The notes: a model not told the origin generated them from the letters alone. Positions 7,401 to 15,448 are shown, numbered from the stretch's first letter. The stretch: 30,776 nucleotides of DNA from an uncultured Pseudomonadota bacterium (GCA_903895005.1 CAITSH010000267.1:1-30776); one strand, 5' to 3'. Numbers and translations are program-made.

Positions 7401-8393
7401 ATGACTATCCGATCCGTACGTACCGCCCGATTGTTTCTCGCCGGCGCCATCGGCGCGCTGTTCATCACTGCGGGTTCTGCCTCCGCCGCAGACAAGTGGA
7501 ACATGGCCACGCCTTACGCCGACGCTGAATTCCAGACGCGCAATGTGCGCCTGTTTGCCGAGGATGTGAAAAAGGCCACCACCGGCGAGCTCGATATCAC
7601 CGTTCACTCCGCCGGCGCGCTGATCCCCGGACCGAACATTAAGCGCGGTGTTCAATCGGGCCAGGTGCAGGCGGGCGAGATCCACCTGTCCAACCTGGGG
7701 TCCGAAGACCGCATTTTCGAGATTGACGCCGTTCCTTTCCTGATCGGCAATTACGACGACGCGATGAAGCTGTGGAAGGCGTCGCGTCCCTTCCTCGACG
7801 CGCGGCTGAGAAAGCAGGGCGTTCGCATCCTCTACGCCGTGCCATGGCCGTTTCAGGGCTTTTTCGTCAAGAAGGAAGTGAACTCGCTGGCCGACGTCAA
7901 AGGGCTCAAGCAGCGCTCCTACAACACCATGACCACCAAGCTCGCCACGATGATGGGCACCGTGCCGACCACGGTGCAGGCGGGTGAGATTCCGCAGGCC
8001 TTCGCGACCGGCATCATCCAGATGGTCAACACCTCGGCAACGACCGGCGTCACCTCAAAAGCCTGGGAGTTCTCCGACCGTTTCTATGACGCCAATGCAT
8101 GGGCATCCAAGAACGTGGTGTTCGTCAACGAAGAGGCCTTTTCCAAGCTTCCGGCGGCTTCGCAAAAAGCGGTTCTCGACGCTGCCGCGCGCGCCGAGGC
8201 ACGCGGTTGGGACCTGAGCAAGCAGGCCAATAACGACGCGCCGAAAGCGTTGGCGCAAAACGGCATGAAAATCATCGTGCCCAGCCCGGCATTGCAAAAG
8301 GAACTGCGCGCCATCGGTACGACGCTCACCGACGAGTGGCTGGCGGCGACCGGCGCCGACGGCAAGGCCTTGATCGACGCATACCGCAAGTAA
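7401..8393 (+). CDS. TRAP transporter substrate-binding protein (DctP family)
   Basis: A 330-residue periplasmic binding protein of the DctP family. The signal peptide spans residues 1-29, with a hydrophobic core GAIGALFITAG and an ASA-A cleavage site. The mature protein begins ADKWNMATPYADAEFQTRNV. GLKQRS in the middle carries the arginine that in this family usually salt-bridges a substrate carboxylate. The following QAGEIPQAFATGIIQMV stretch is the conserved hinge region. A strong GGGAG lies 6 bases before the ATG. The gene comes after the permeases and two enzymes and before a third enzyme, which argues that the imported ligand is the pathway substrate. The conserved arginine suggests an acid, but the ligand itself is not readable. 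Confidence 0.93.
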   Translation: MTIRSVRTARLFLAGAIGALFITAGSASAADKWNMATPYADAEFQTRNVRLFAEDVKKATTGELDITVHSAGALIPGPNIKRGVQSGQVQAGEIHLSNLGSEDRIFEIDAVPFLIGNYDDAMKLWKASRPFLDARLRKQGVRILYAVPWPFQGFFVKKEVNSLADVKGLKQRSYNTMTTKLATMMGTVPTTVQAGEIPQAFATGIIQMVNTSATTGVTSKAWEFSDRFYDANAWASKNVVFVNEEAFSKLPAASQKAVLDAAARAEARGWDLSKQANNDAPKALAQNGMKIIVPSPALQKELRAIGTTLTDEWLAATGADGKALIDAYRK

Positions 8394-8433
8394 TCCGGGC
8401 CATGCAAATGCTGCACGCAGGAAGGAGTCACGC

Positions 8434-9126
8434 ATGAATCCGTGGGATGACGTTATCAGCAGCGAGGAGCGGCGCGCCTACGGGGCGGCCGGATTCGGCC
8501 GCCAAAGCGGCCTTGGCAGTCGTCCGGCCCTGCTGATCATTGACGTGCAGTACCGCACCGTGGGAACGGTGCGGATGCCGTTCTGGGAGGCGGTCAAGGA
8601 GTTCCCCACCTCCTGCGGTGATGTCGGCTGGGCGGCGGTGGATGCCATCACGCCCCTGCTGGCACTGTTTCGCGCCAAGGGCTGGCCGGTGATGTACCCG
8701 CACGTCGCCCCCAAGGTCGCCTCACAGGGCGGGCGTCTTGCCGAGAAGGTGCCGGCCATCATGACCATTCCGGCCAAGGGCTATGAGTTCGTCGCCGAAC
8801 TTGCCCCGCGGGAAGGGGATGTGCTGATTCCGAAAAATCACCCGAGCGCGTTTTTTGCTACTGCGATGGCCAGCCATCTGATCGACAAGCAGGTGGATAC
8901 GATCGTGGTCGCCGGTTGCACCACCAGCGGCTGTGTGCGTGGCACCGTCGTCGATGCGTTTTCCCTCAATTTCAGGGTCGCCGTGCCGCATGAGTGCGTG
9001 TACGACCGCAGCATTACCTCGCACAAGGTGAACCTCTTCGACATGGGGCAGAAGTATGCCGACGTGCTGCCCACGGCCGAGTTGATGAAACGGCTGGACG
9101 CGGTGCCGGCGAGAAGCGCCGCATAG
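8434..9126 (+). CDS. Isochorismatase-fold cysteine hydrolase, N-carbamoylsarcosine amidase-like
   Basis: A 230-residue cysteine hydrolase of the isochorismatase superfamily, closest in layout to N-carbamoylsarcosine amidohydrolase and maleamate-type amidases. The triad is visible: D37 in LLIIDVQY, K134 in LIPKNHPSAF and C167 in AGCTTSGCVRGT. The N-terminal extension YGAAGFGRQSGLGSRPALL resembles the GFG...G.RPALL start of the carbamoylsarcosine-amidase group. AGGAG lies 8 bases before the ATG. It follows the TRAP binding protein by 40 bp. With the upstream cyclic amidohydrolase it could form a two-step path: the ring is opened, then the carbamoyl or amide nitrogen is released as ammonia. Nicotinamidase or true isochorismatase activity is less likely from this context. 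Confidence 0.88.
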   Translation: MNPWDDVISSEERRAYGAAGFGRQSGLGSRPALLIIDVQYRTVGTVRMPFWEAVKEFPTSCGDVGWAAVDAITPLLALFRAKGWPVMYPHVAPKVASQGGRLAEKVPAIMTIPAKGYEFVAELAPREGDVLIPKNHPSAFFATAMASHLIDKQVDTIVVAGCTTSGCVRGTVVDAFSLNFRVAVPHECVYDRSITSHKVNLFDMGQKYADVLPTAELMKRLDAVPARSAA

Positions 9127-9177
9127 CACAGGCACGCCGGCTGCATTCCGGCGCCGGGATTTTTTAAAGGAGCAGCC

Positions 9178-9480
9178 ATGTCAGACAAGCCCGTTCAGCC
9201 CGAACTGCAATTCTTTGCCGATCCGGCCATAGACCGGCTGCTCGGTGTGGTGTTCAACCTGGCGGGTGAAGTACAGGTGTTGCGTGACCGACTGCAAATC
9301 CTGGAGGCGGTGCTCGAGCAGAAACAATGCATTGCGCCTGGCGCAGTGGATGCGTTCAAGCCCTCGGCTGAATTGCAGCAGAGCCTGGATGTGGACCGCA
9401 GCGCCTATGTAAAGCATTTGTTCGATCCAATGCTTGGGCTTGCAGCCTCGCGCAGCGTCACGGAGGTGTCCGGTGGCTGA
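9178..9480 (+). CDS. Small protein of unknown function, coupled to the methyltransferase
   Basis: A 100-residue protein that I do not recognise. It is acidic and soluble, with no signal peptide or membrane segment. Residues 15-50 (from DPAIDRLLGVVFNLAGEVQV to LQILEAVLEQK) have a heptad-like hydrophobic pattern suggesting a helical pair or short coiled coil. It has an excellent AAAGGAG ribosome-binding site, and its last 8 bases overlap the GTG start of the methyltransferase. That overlap suggests translational coupling and perhaps a physical partner or subunit role, which is inference. It is the seventh gene of the TRAP operon. Confidence 0.8.
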   Translation: MSDKPVQPELQFFADPAIDRLLGVVFNLAGEVQVLRDRLQILEAVLEQKQCIAPGAVDAFKPSAELQQSLDVDRSAYVKHLFDPMLGLAASRSVTEVSGG

Positions 9481-10504
9481 GCGCGGCTACGCCGCCAATC
9501 ACGCTTTCCTCGTCGAAGCGCGCAAGTACTGGATGTCTGATGTGTACGGCGTACTGCGGCACGAATTCGGCGCGCTAAAAGGCGGCCGCGAAATGGCTTC
9601 GCCGGAGCAGGTGGCACAACTCCTCGAGGGCAACGCGACCTATTCGTTTTATGCCTGGATGGAGCGGCATATCCAGAAGCAGCGGTATGCCGGACGTTGG
9701 GGATTCGTCGAGAAGCTCGCGCCTCTGCCGGAGCAAAAAGTTGCGCGCGACAAACTCAGGCTCGATCCCGCCGTCTCGATTCCGGAGTACTACCGTCTCG
9801 TCGACACCCACCAGCATCCGGGGAACCTCACCGGCGCCGACAATGCAGGTGTGGTCTACAAGGCGAGCGCACAGGGAACGCAACCGGGCGCAACCGCAGG
9901 CTATGAATTGCACGAGCGCTTCGCCGCCGTTGTTGAACGTTACGGGCGATTCCGCGCGATTCTGGACATGGGCTGTGGTTTTGGAAAAAGCGCACTGCCC
10001 ATCGCCAGCCGCAATCCCGGCGGGCGCGTGGTGGGCATCGATTTGTCGGTGCCCTGCCTGGAACTGGCCGCGGCCGAGGCCGGTGCGGCGGGGGTGGGCA
10101 ACCTCAGCTACGAGCAGGCGGACCTGCGCCACACGGGGCATGGCGCGGGCGAATTCGATCTGGTGACCTCGACCATGGTGCTGCACGAACTGGATGTTCC
10201 GGCGCTACGGGAGATGCTTAGCGAAAGCCACCGCGTGCTTGCGCCGGGCGGAACGGCGATCCACCTGGATTTCCAGGTTGAGGATCCGTTCCTTACGTTT
10301 CTGTATCACGGTCACGCTTTGCGCAACAACGAGCCCTACATGCCTTCGATCAATGCGCTCGACATGGAAGCTGAACTAAAGGCCGCCGGTTTTACTGACG
10401 TGGAAATATTTCCTTTCGAGGAAACGGTGGGGGCGGCATCACCCGATTGGCCGAAATGGCGCTTTCCGTGGGCCACGTTTGTCGCGCGAAAGCCGGCTGG
10501 CTGA
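9473..10504 (+). CDS. Class I SAM-dependent methyltransferase with a long N-terminal extension
   Basis: A 343-residue protein with a Rossmann-fold methyltransferase domain in its second half. Motif I is ILDMGCGFGKSALPIA at about residues 163-178, the acidic loop is VVGIDLS near 188, and a post-I DLVTSTMVLHEL and a VLAPGG motif follow. The first 140 residues, including FYAWMERHIQKQRYAGRWGF, match nothing I recognise and may bind the substrate. The start is GTG at 9473 with GGAGG 6 bases upstream, inside the end of the preceding gene; an upstream ATG at 9434 lies deeper in that gene without such a site. A methyltransferase at the end of a transport and amide-hydrolysis operon may act on an intermediate or the product. 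The acceptor is unknown. Confidence 0.88.
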   Translation: MAERGYAANHAFLVEARKYWMSDVYGVLRHEFGALKGGREMASPEQVAQLLEGNATYSFYAWMERHIQKQRYAGRWGFVEKLAPLPEQKVARDKLRLDPAVSIPEYYRLVDTHQHPGNLTGADNAGVVYKASAQGTQPGATAGYELHERFAAVVERYGRFRAILDMGCGFGKSALPIASRNPGGRVVGIDLSVPCLELAAAEAGAAGVGNLSYEQADLRHTGHGAGEFDLVTSTMVLHELDVPALREMLSESHRVLAPGGTAIHLDFQVEDPFLTFLYHGHALRNNEPYMPSINALDMEAELKAAGFTDVEIFPFEETVGAASPDWPKWRFPWATFVARKPAG

Positions 10505-10568
10505 GCGGGTTTGCCCGAGGTAAATGGCTGGAAATCCGCGCCAGTAAAGGGTTTTCAGCCGGAAAGCC

Positions 10569-10994
10569 TCAGCGCGAGCGCACCGTCTGTACCGGATTGA
10601 GTGTCACGAAGGCGTCCGCCTGTGCGACATGGTTGCGTTCCACCCTGCCAGCCTTGACCGAAACGACGCATTGGCGGGCGCTTAAAAACAGTCCCTTGAA
10701 GACAATGGCGAACTGCAGGAACTCCTGGCGCAGGCTTCCCGCCGGCGGCGCCGCCAGCATGTGCGCCGGATCGCCGCGAACCCTGAGCAGGCCGGCCCGC
10801 TCCGGCAGCGCGCCGATCAAGGCGTTGACCTGGGTGGCGTCGAGGCCGGCATGGAAGGCTTCGCAGGCGCCGGCTGCGCGCGAGGAAGCAACCAGGTGGT
10901 CGGCGCCGACCAGGAGCAGCAGTGCGAGGGCGAGCGCGAAAACCGAGGTGAAGGCCTTGCGACTTCGCGTGCCGCCGTTCGCCGCGGCGCTCAT
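10569..10994 (-). CDS. Small membrane-anchored hypothetical protein
   Basis: A 141-residue protein that I do not recognise. One strong hydrophobic segment at about residues 15-32 (FTSVFALALALLLLVGADHL) follows a basic N-terminus, so it is a signal anchor or uncleaved signal. The remaining 105 or so residues would be periplasmic and contain two cysteines, in AGACEAF and ARQCVV, which could form a disulfide. Its ATG overlaps the stop of the upstream PNPOx-like gene as ATGA, so the two are translationally coupled and may work together. Confidence 0.7.
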   Translation of the reverse strand: MSAAANGGTRSRKAFTSVFALALALLLLVGADHLVASSRAAGACEAFHAGLDATQVNALIGALPERAGLLRVRGDPAHMLAAPPAGSLRQEFLQFAIVFKGLFLSARQCVVSVKAGRVERNHVAQADAFVTLNPVQTVRSR

Positions 10995-11470
10995 GCGTCG
11001 TCCAGCGCCCGTGCCAGCACCGCCGGGTCCGGGCTGTAGGCCTTGCCGTAGCCGGCGACAAAGCGCAGCGACACCGGCTGGATGAGGAACAGCGAAAAAT
11101 CGGTCAGCTCGAACATCTGCGCGGCGTCGGCAAAGCGCGCGAGGTAGGCGGCCTTGGCCGCGGCGTAGTCGTTTGCATCGCGCGGCAATTGCACCGCGTC
11201 GCCCTGCACGCTCAGCCGCGGCAGGGCCTGGGGCGCGACGCCGCCCTCGGCGGTGGTGACGAGCAGGCTCACGCGCGGGTGCGACAGCATGTCGCGGGTA
11301 TGCGGCGCGAGGGCGCTGACGTGGATGAGGAAGTGGTGGTCGGGGCCGTAAAGCGCATAGGGCACCATGGATACGAAGGGTTCGCCCGCGTGCAGCGTGC
11401 CCAGCGCCGCGACGGCGCGGCCGCGCACGAGTTCGCGCAGGGTCAGGGTGAGTGCGGGGTCAAGCGCCAT
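10991..11470 (-). CDS. Pyridoxamine 5'-phosphate oxidase-fold (HugZ-like) flavin or heme protein
   Basis: A 159-residue protein with the split-barrel fold of the pyridoxamine 5'-phosphate oxidase superfamily. Visible signs are the N-terminal helix and strand LRELVRGRAVAALGTLHAGE, PFVSMVPYALYGPDHHFLIHVSALAPHTRDML (a typical strand-turn-strand plus SxLAxHTxN-like helix) and a VSLLVT strand followed by RLSVQGDAVQL. This order matches HugZ-like and general-stress PNPOx proteins. The length fits the single-domain form, without the C-terminal HugZ heme domain, so I do not call heme oxygenase. It probably binds FMN, F420 or heme, and its substrate is unknown. It starts 19 bp after the YchJ gene and overlaps the next gene by 4 bp. 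Confidence 0.82.
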   Translation of the reverse strand: MALDPALTLTLRELVRGRAVAALGTLHAGEPFVSMVPYALYGPDHHFLIHVSALAPHTRDMLSHPRVSLLVTTAEGGVAPQALPRLSVQGDAVQLPRDANDYAAAKAAYLARFADAAQMFELTDFSLFLIQPVSLRFVAGYGKAYSPDPAVLARALDDA

Positions 11471-11489
11471 GTCGCGGCCAGCCGTTCAT

Positions 11490-11881
11490 TCAGTGTGTGT
11501 CGCCGTCGACATAAGACCATGTTCCGTTCTCGCGCACAAACCGGCTGGTCTCATGCAGGCGATGGGCGCGTCCCGCCACTTTGTGCCGCGCGACGAACTC
11601 CACCACGGCGCGGTCCGGGTCCAGCGCATCCTGCTGGTGGCGCCTGACTTCCAGGCCCAGCCATTTGCCGGACGCCTGCACATCAAGGCCCAATTGAGCC
11701 GGGCGCGTGCTGGCGTGCCAGGTCGCCAGCAAATAGTCTTCGCGGCCGAGCGTGTAGGCGCAATAGCGCGAGCGCATCAGCTGCTCCGCGGTGCCTGCGG
11801 CGATGCCCCCGTCGATGTGGCGGCCGCAGCAGCCGGCGTAGGCGAGCGTGCTGCCGCAGGGGCAGGCTGGCGGGGGTTCAT
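11490..11881 (-). pseudogene. ychJ: YchJ-family (UPF0225, SEC-C zinc motif) gene with a probable frameshift at its 5' end
   Basis: The frame from 11777 down to 11490 encodes the body of a YchJ protein (MRSRYCAYTLGREDYLLATW, then FVARHKV and RLHETSRFVRE). The same frame continues upstream through the expected SEC-C zinc motif ACPCGSTLAYAGCCGRH at about 11866-11816, but meets a TAG near 11945 without any ATG, GTG or TTG. A correctly placed ATG lies at 11881-11879 (MNPR...), one frame away. Adding one base to the run of five G at 11872-11876 would join them as MNPPPACPCGS, a very normal YchJ start of 130 residues. Either the base is missing in the assembly or the gene is broken. YchJ-like proteins have no established role. 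Alternatives are a rare ATC start or a truncated product from 11777. Confidence 0.65.
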
Positions 11882-12067
11882 TGTGCGCGTTGGGCCGGGC
11901 GGTGCTTGTGATCTTGATGTGCCAAGTGTGCCACGCCCCAAGCTAGCCGGAAATATGGCCCTAGGCAAGGGCTTGGCCCTGGAGTGCTTGTCAAGCGCCA
12001 TTTTCCGGTTCGATTAAGAGCAAATAGTCGCCCTAGCTATGGCATGGCCATACGTGGCAGCTACTAG

Positions 12068-12097
12068 TTGACAGGCGCAGCGTCGGTGATGGAGAAT
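12068..12097 (+). promoter_or_regulatory. Candidate sigma70 promoter in the 300-bp gap before the exported coiled-coil gene
   Basis: A perfect TTGACA -35 hexamer at 12068-12073 and an 18-bp spacer lead to GAGAAT at 12092-12097, a four-of-six match to the -10 consensus. It would give a leader of about 78 bases to the ATG at 12182. The rest of the 11882-12181 gap is AT-richer than its surroundings and holds no convincing gene, terminator or repeat. Part of it is the open frame leading into the broken ychJ start. Confidence 0.4.
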
Positions 12098-12181
12098 TTT
12101 TGGCGGGTACACAGAGCGTTTTGTGTTGAGATGGAATTGAAGTTCGGCCGCGCTGTTTAGGTGGGCTTCGAGGGGATGCCA

Positions 12182-14032
12182 ATGAAGTTACGGGTGATAC
12201 AAGTATTACGCAGCGGCCTTATAGGGGTGGCTATCGGGCTCTTCCTTGTTGCCCATAGCCCTGCGAGCAAGGCGCAGGAAACGGGGGCCGGCGACCCGGT
12301 CAAGGATATTGGAAACGCCGTCAAGGGATTGTTCGATTTCGTTGGCCGGACCGTTGGCAGTATCCTCGACAAGAAAGGCGGGGAGCTCAAATCTCTGATT
12401 GATGCAAAGAAATTCGAGGATGCCGCCGCATTTTATGTCGCCAATGAGACCGACTTGCAAAAATCGGAATCGTCCAAGGTGTTGCTTCCGCGGCTGGCGG
12501 CAGGATTGGGTGCTCAACTCGGAGTCGATGTGGCTTCGATTATCGCCAAGCTAGATGCGGTGCGCGAAGTACCACCCACTGCCGCATGGTCGGGGCTGCG
12601 GTATGAACTTAACAGCGCCGAGTCCGTTCTCGCAAAAGTGGAAGCACAAGCGTTTTACCAACGCCAGCCGACTTTGAAGCCGGCCTGGGCGGCGGAGCTG
12701 GCTGCATCGCGCTCGCGCGTCGAGGCGCTTTTGGTGGCGAATCTCGCAAAAGCGTTCGCGTCTTACGACCACTTGAATCAGCCGCTCTTTCTTGATGCTT
12801 ACCCCGCCGCCCTCAATGCGCGCCTTCGCTCCGGCATTGCGGTCAAGGCATCGGGAATATGGCTATCCGCGATGCTGCGAGGGACCGAGGCGCAGGCAAA
12901 GGGCCTCGTTAATGCCTATGCCCCTTTGATCGCGACGCCAGACGCCCGCATGCTGGTGTCGATCGCTTACGCCGATGCGGTCGCGCGAGCGCGCGGATGG
13001 CGCTTGCCGCGCAGCCTGCAGCAGACATTGCAACTTGCGCAGGTGCTGAAGGATGCCGGTCTCGACCCGTCGCCGGCGACGCGGGCATTGAAGATTGCCC
13101 TTGTGCGTGGCCTGAATCCGGCGATCGAAGGGATCGATTGGAAAACTGATTCCATCGGCGTGCCGGTGCAGCAGATCTCCCACGGAGAACTTGCGAATTG
13201 GTCTAAGGAGGTCGCCGCGGTCAAGCCCAGTCAAGTGTACATTCTGCTTGATATGTCGCGATTCACCCTGCACTCCGGCGTGCGCAGCGTCAGCAGCCGC
13301 AGCGGCACGCGTGAAGTCGGGCAGCGCGAAGAGGCCAATCCGGCAGTGGAAACGGCGCGCCAGGAGCTCGAATCGGCGCGAAGCGATCTGAACGACGTGG
13401 AGCAACTCGATCAACAAAACCAGGCGCAGGCGCAATCCCTGGCGCGCCAGTCGGGCGGCTCGGGCTTTGCGGCGCTTGGTGCCATTGCGGGGTCGGCCTT
13501 AAGCAGCGTGGGGCTGCAATCGGCGCGGGACCGGGTAAGCCGGGCGGAACAAGCTTATCAAACCACGCCGCGTACGATTCGCAAAGCGGTGATGCAAGAC
13601 TACAAGGTGGCTGTTGCGAGTGTCGAGGTTCTTAAGGTGCAGGAAGTGGGTGTGTATGTGGTTGACGGTGCGAGCGGACGTTTTGGCAAGCTTGCCCTGA
13701 GCGAATCTGCGCGCGTTGAGAGCGACCTCGACCTGGGTGTCGATTCACGGGACCCAAGTGCATCGATAGTCGAATCGCGCAACAACGGATCCAGGCAGCG
13801 TCTGCTGCAATTTGCGCGGAGCGGAATGCCTCTTCAGGCCGGTGAAGTATGGAAGCGTATACAGGCGGCCGATACCGTGACACCCAGCCGGCCGGTCGCC
13901 GAGTTGCAAAAAGTGATCCTCGAAGACTACAAGCGCTGGCAGGACGCGTCCGCAGTGGAGCAGGCGCGTCTGAAGAGTGCGGCACAGCAGGGTGAGGCGC
14001 AAGTGATCCGCATCGCCGAGGCGCAGCAATAA
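12182..14032 (+). CDS. Exported coiled-coil protein of unknown function
   Basis: A 616-residue protein that I do not recognise. Residues 1 to about 31 are a clear signal peptide (MKLRVIQVLR, then a hydrophobic core GLIGVAIGLFLVA, with cleavage after SKA). The ATG at 12182 is preceded by AGGGG at the right distance; the GTG at 12161 would put seven residues before it. The N-terminal half is mostly alpha-helical, with repeat-like alanine-rich segments (about 75-310). Residues 385-422 form a Q/E/R-rich coiled coil, then a Gly/Ala-rich stretch GGSGFAALGAIAGSALSSVG (425-444) with glycine-zipper spacing, then a second short helix (445-462). A beta-rich part with VGVYVVDG follows, and a helical tail. 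There is no lipobox and there are no cysteines. It is probably periplasmic and possibly membrane-interacting. It converges on the next gene with 3 bp between stops. Confidence 0.85.
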   Translation: MKLRVIQVLRSGLIGVAIGLFLVAHSPASKAQETGAGDPVKDIGNAVKGLFDFVGRTVGSILDKKGGELKSLIDAKKFEDAAAFYVANETDLQKSESSKVLLPRLAAGLGAQLGVDVASIIAKLDAVREVPPTAAWSGLRYELNSAESVLAKVEAQAFYQRQPTLKPAWAAELAASRSRVEALLVANLAKAFASYDHLNQPLFLDAYPAALNARLRSGIAVKASGIWLSAMLRGTEAQAKGLVNAYAPLIATPDARMLVSIAYADAVARARGWRLPRSLQQTLQLAQVLKDAGLDPSPATRALKIALVRGLNPAIEGIDWKTDSIGVPVQQISHGELANWSKEVAAVKPSQVYILLDMSRFTLHSGVRSVSSRSGTREVGQREEANPAVETARQELESARSDLNDVEQLDQQNQAQAQSLARQSGGSGFAALGAIAGSALSSVGLQSARDRVSRAEQAYQTTPRTIRKAVMQDYKVAVASVEVLKVQEVGVYVVDGASGRFGKLALSESARVESDLDLGVDSRDPSASIVESRNNGSRQRLLQFARSGMPLQAGEVWKRIQAADTVTPSRPVAELQKVILEDYKRWQDASAVEQARLKSAAQQGEAQVIRIAEAQQ

Positions 14033-14035
14033 GCG

Positions 14036-15448
14036 TTATTTTTCGAGCTTGTCGGCGAGCCGGGATTGCCAGCCTTTGACGCTGGAGCACGCGCCCTGTT
14101 GCCGCCAAGCGCCAGCCTCGCAGGAATACATGTTGCCGCCTTGGCATACCGTCTGACCGCTGGCGTGGCGGCCCTGCCCGGGTCGCGACAGGTAGTCGCA
14201 GCTGCCATCGCCGCGCGGCGCGTCTAAGCCAGTTAATTGGAGCAACGGAGCGCTCTCCACGCCGCTGTTGATGACGGCTGCGCCCAAGCCACGACGTACA
14301 GAATCAAACTCGTCCTGCGCAGCGGCCGTCTCGCCGGATTGCGACGTGTTTTCGCTGCCAGTACCGCCAGTCGGCACATTTGGACGAAAGGCTGATGGCG
14401 AACTGAAGCCTGTCGAGTATCCGCTGGGAGGGGGCGAATCGTTAGCACTGAAGTTCGTGATTTGTCGCTGAAGTTGATCCATGTCACCCAAGGTTTGCTG
14501 GAACTGGCTCCGCAGCGCGCCGGCAGCCGTATCCTGGATTGCACCGATGACGGGCGTGCGAGTCGGATCCATATCTACGGTTCTCGATTTCACGCGATCG
14601 AAAAACGCGTCGAAGCCTTTGTCCTGGTAGTCGTTGCGCTTTGGCGTCAGCAATTCCCCGAGGGTGGCGGGAGCCGAATTCGCCGCGAGCGTAAGGATTT
14701 TTTCCCGAGCCTCTGTTTTAACGCTTCCCGAGCCCCAAATCGCATTGATCGCGTCAATCGTAGTCTTGATTTGTTCCTTGGCGCGTACCATTCCGTCGTA
14801 CTGGCGCTTGGTTTCAAAGACTACGTTCCCGATCACTGACGTTGGACGCGCTGGTTCAGCCAGGGCCGTAAAACCACGCTGGCTCTCGCCAAGCAGGCGC
14901 TGTTGCTCCTGGAGATTTGCCTGCAGGCGGCGTTGGTTTTCGCGCTGTGCCTGTGTCATCGCACTTTGCTGCTGGCGCAGGGATTCATTGTACTGTCGCT
15001 GGGCCTCTTCGAAAGCCTGGCGCTGACGGCGCTGTGCCTCCTCCGCTGCTTGGCGCTGCCTGCGTTGTTCTTCCTGGTGTGCGGCGACCGCCGCATTACA
15101 TTCCTTTTCCTGCGCGTGCCGTACCTGGGCGAGAGCGCCGGAACTGTAGCGATTCCTGACGATGTGAAGCTCATTGCAGGCGCCACAGGTGCACACGCCG
15201 CGATATCCATGTGAAGAGCCTGAGTTTTTGCACGCTGAGCTTTGAAGGCAGACCTCGTGACGGTCGTTGAGTTCCTTCAGGATCTGTGACCAGCGATCTG
15301 ACACCGCCCTGCATTCCTGTGGTGAGGTGGGATTGAGGGCCGCACCCGGAATGGGTAAGCGCATGTCCGCGGATGCTGGCGCAGTGGCAGCCAATAGAGC
15401 GAAGCAGGCGCTTAGCCAAGCGGCATTCCGGTGCAATGTGAGCAACAT
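14036..15448 (-). CDS. Exported cysteine-rich coiled-coil protein of unknown function
   Basis: A 470-residue protein that I do not recognise. The signal peptide spans residues 1-27 (hydrophobic WLSACFALLAA, cleavage at ASA-D). The mature N-terminus has a cysteine cluster (C46, C67, C73, C86, C88, C91, C117), including CTCGAC. Residues 120-192 form a long, highly charged coiled coil with an imperfect 11-residue repeat (AAEEAQRRQRQ, AFEEAQRQYNE). The middle is helical and followed by a Ser/Gly/Pro-rich linker (335-375). A C-terminal small disulfide-type module has C417, C435, C443 and C454 in a C-x7-C-x10-C pattern with YSCEAGAWRQQGAC. GGGAGG lies 7 bases before the ATG. The architecture, with cysteines at both ends of a rod, suggests a periplasmic or surface protein. 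Any functional link to the convergent exported protein is only positional. Confidence 0.85.
   Translation of the reverse strand: MLLTLHRNAAWLSACFALLAATAPASADMRLPIPGAALNPTSPQECRAVSDRWSQILKELNDRHEVCLQSSACKNSGSSHGYRGVCTCGACNELHIVRNRYSSGALAQVRHAQEKECNAAVAAHQEEQRRQRQAAEEAQRRQRQAFEEAQRQYNESLRQQQSAMTQAQRENQRRLQANLQEQQRLLGESQRGFTALAEPARPTSVIGNVVFETKRQYDGMVRAKEQIKTTIDAINAIWGSGSVKTEAREKILTLAANSAPATLGELLTPKRNDYQDKGFDAFFDRVKSRTVDMDPTRTPVIGAIQDTAAGALRSQFQQTLGDMDQLQRQITNFSANDSPPPSGYSTGFSSPSAFRPNVPTGGTGSENTSQSGETAAAQDEFDSVRRGLGAAVINSGVESAPLLQLTGLDAPRGDGSCDYLSRPGQGRHASGQTVCQGGNMYSCEAGAWRQQGACSSVKGWQSRLADKLEK

Noticed and set aside
10526..10560. Possible terminator between the methyltransferase and the convergent hypothetical gene
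   Set aside because: The arms GGCTGGAAA and TTTTCAGCC match imperfectly, the loop is long and no T-run follows.
11777..12001. Possible 74-codon minus-strand gene
   Set aside because: Its second half is the out-of-frame reading of the ychJ 5' end (Pro/Ala/Arg-rich). It is better explained by the ychJ frameshift.
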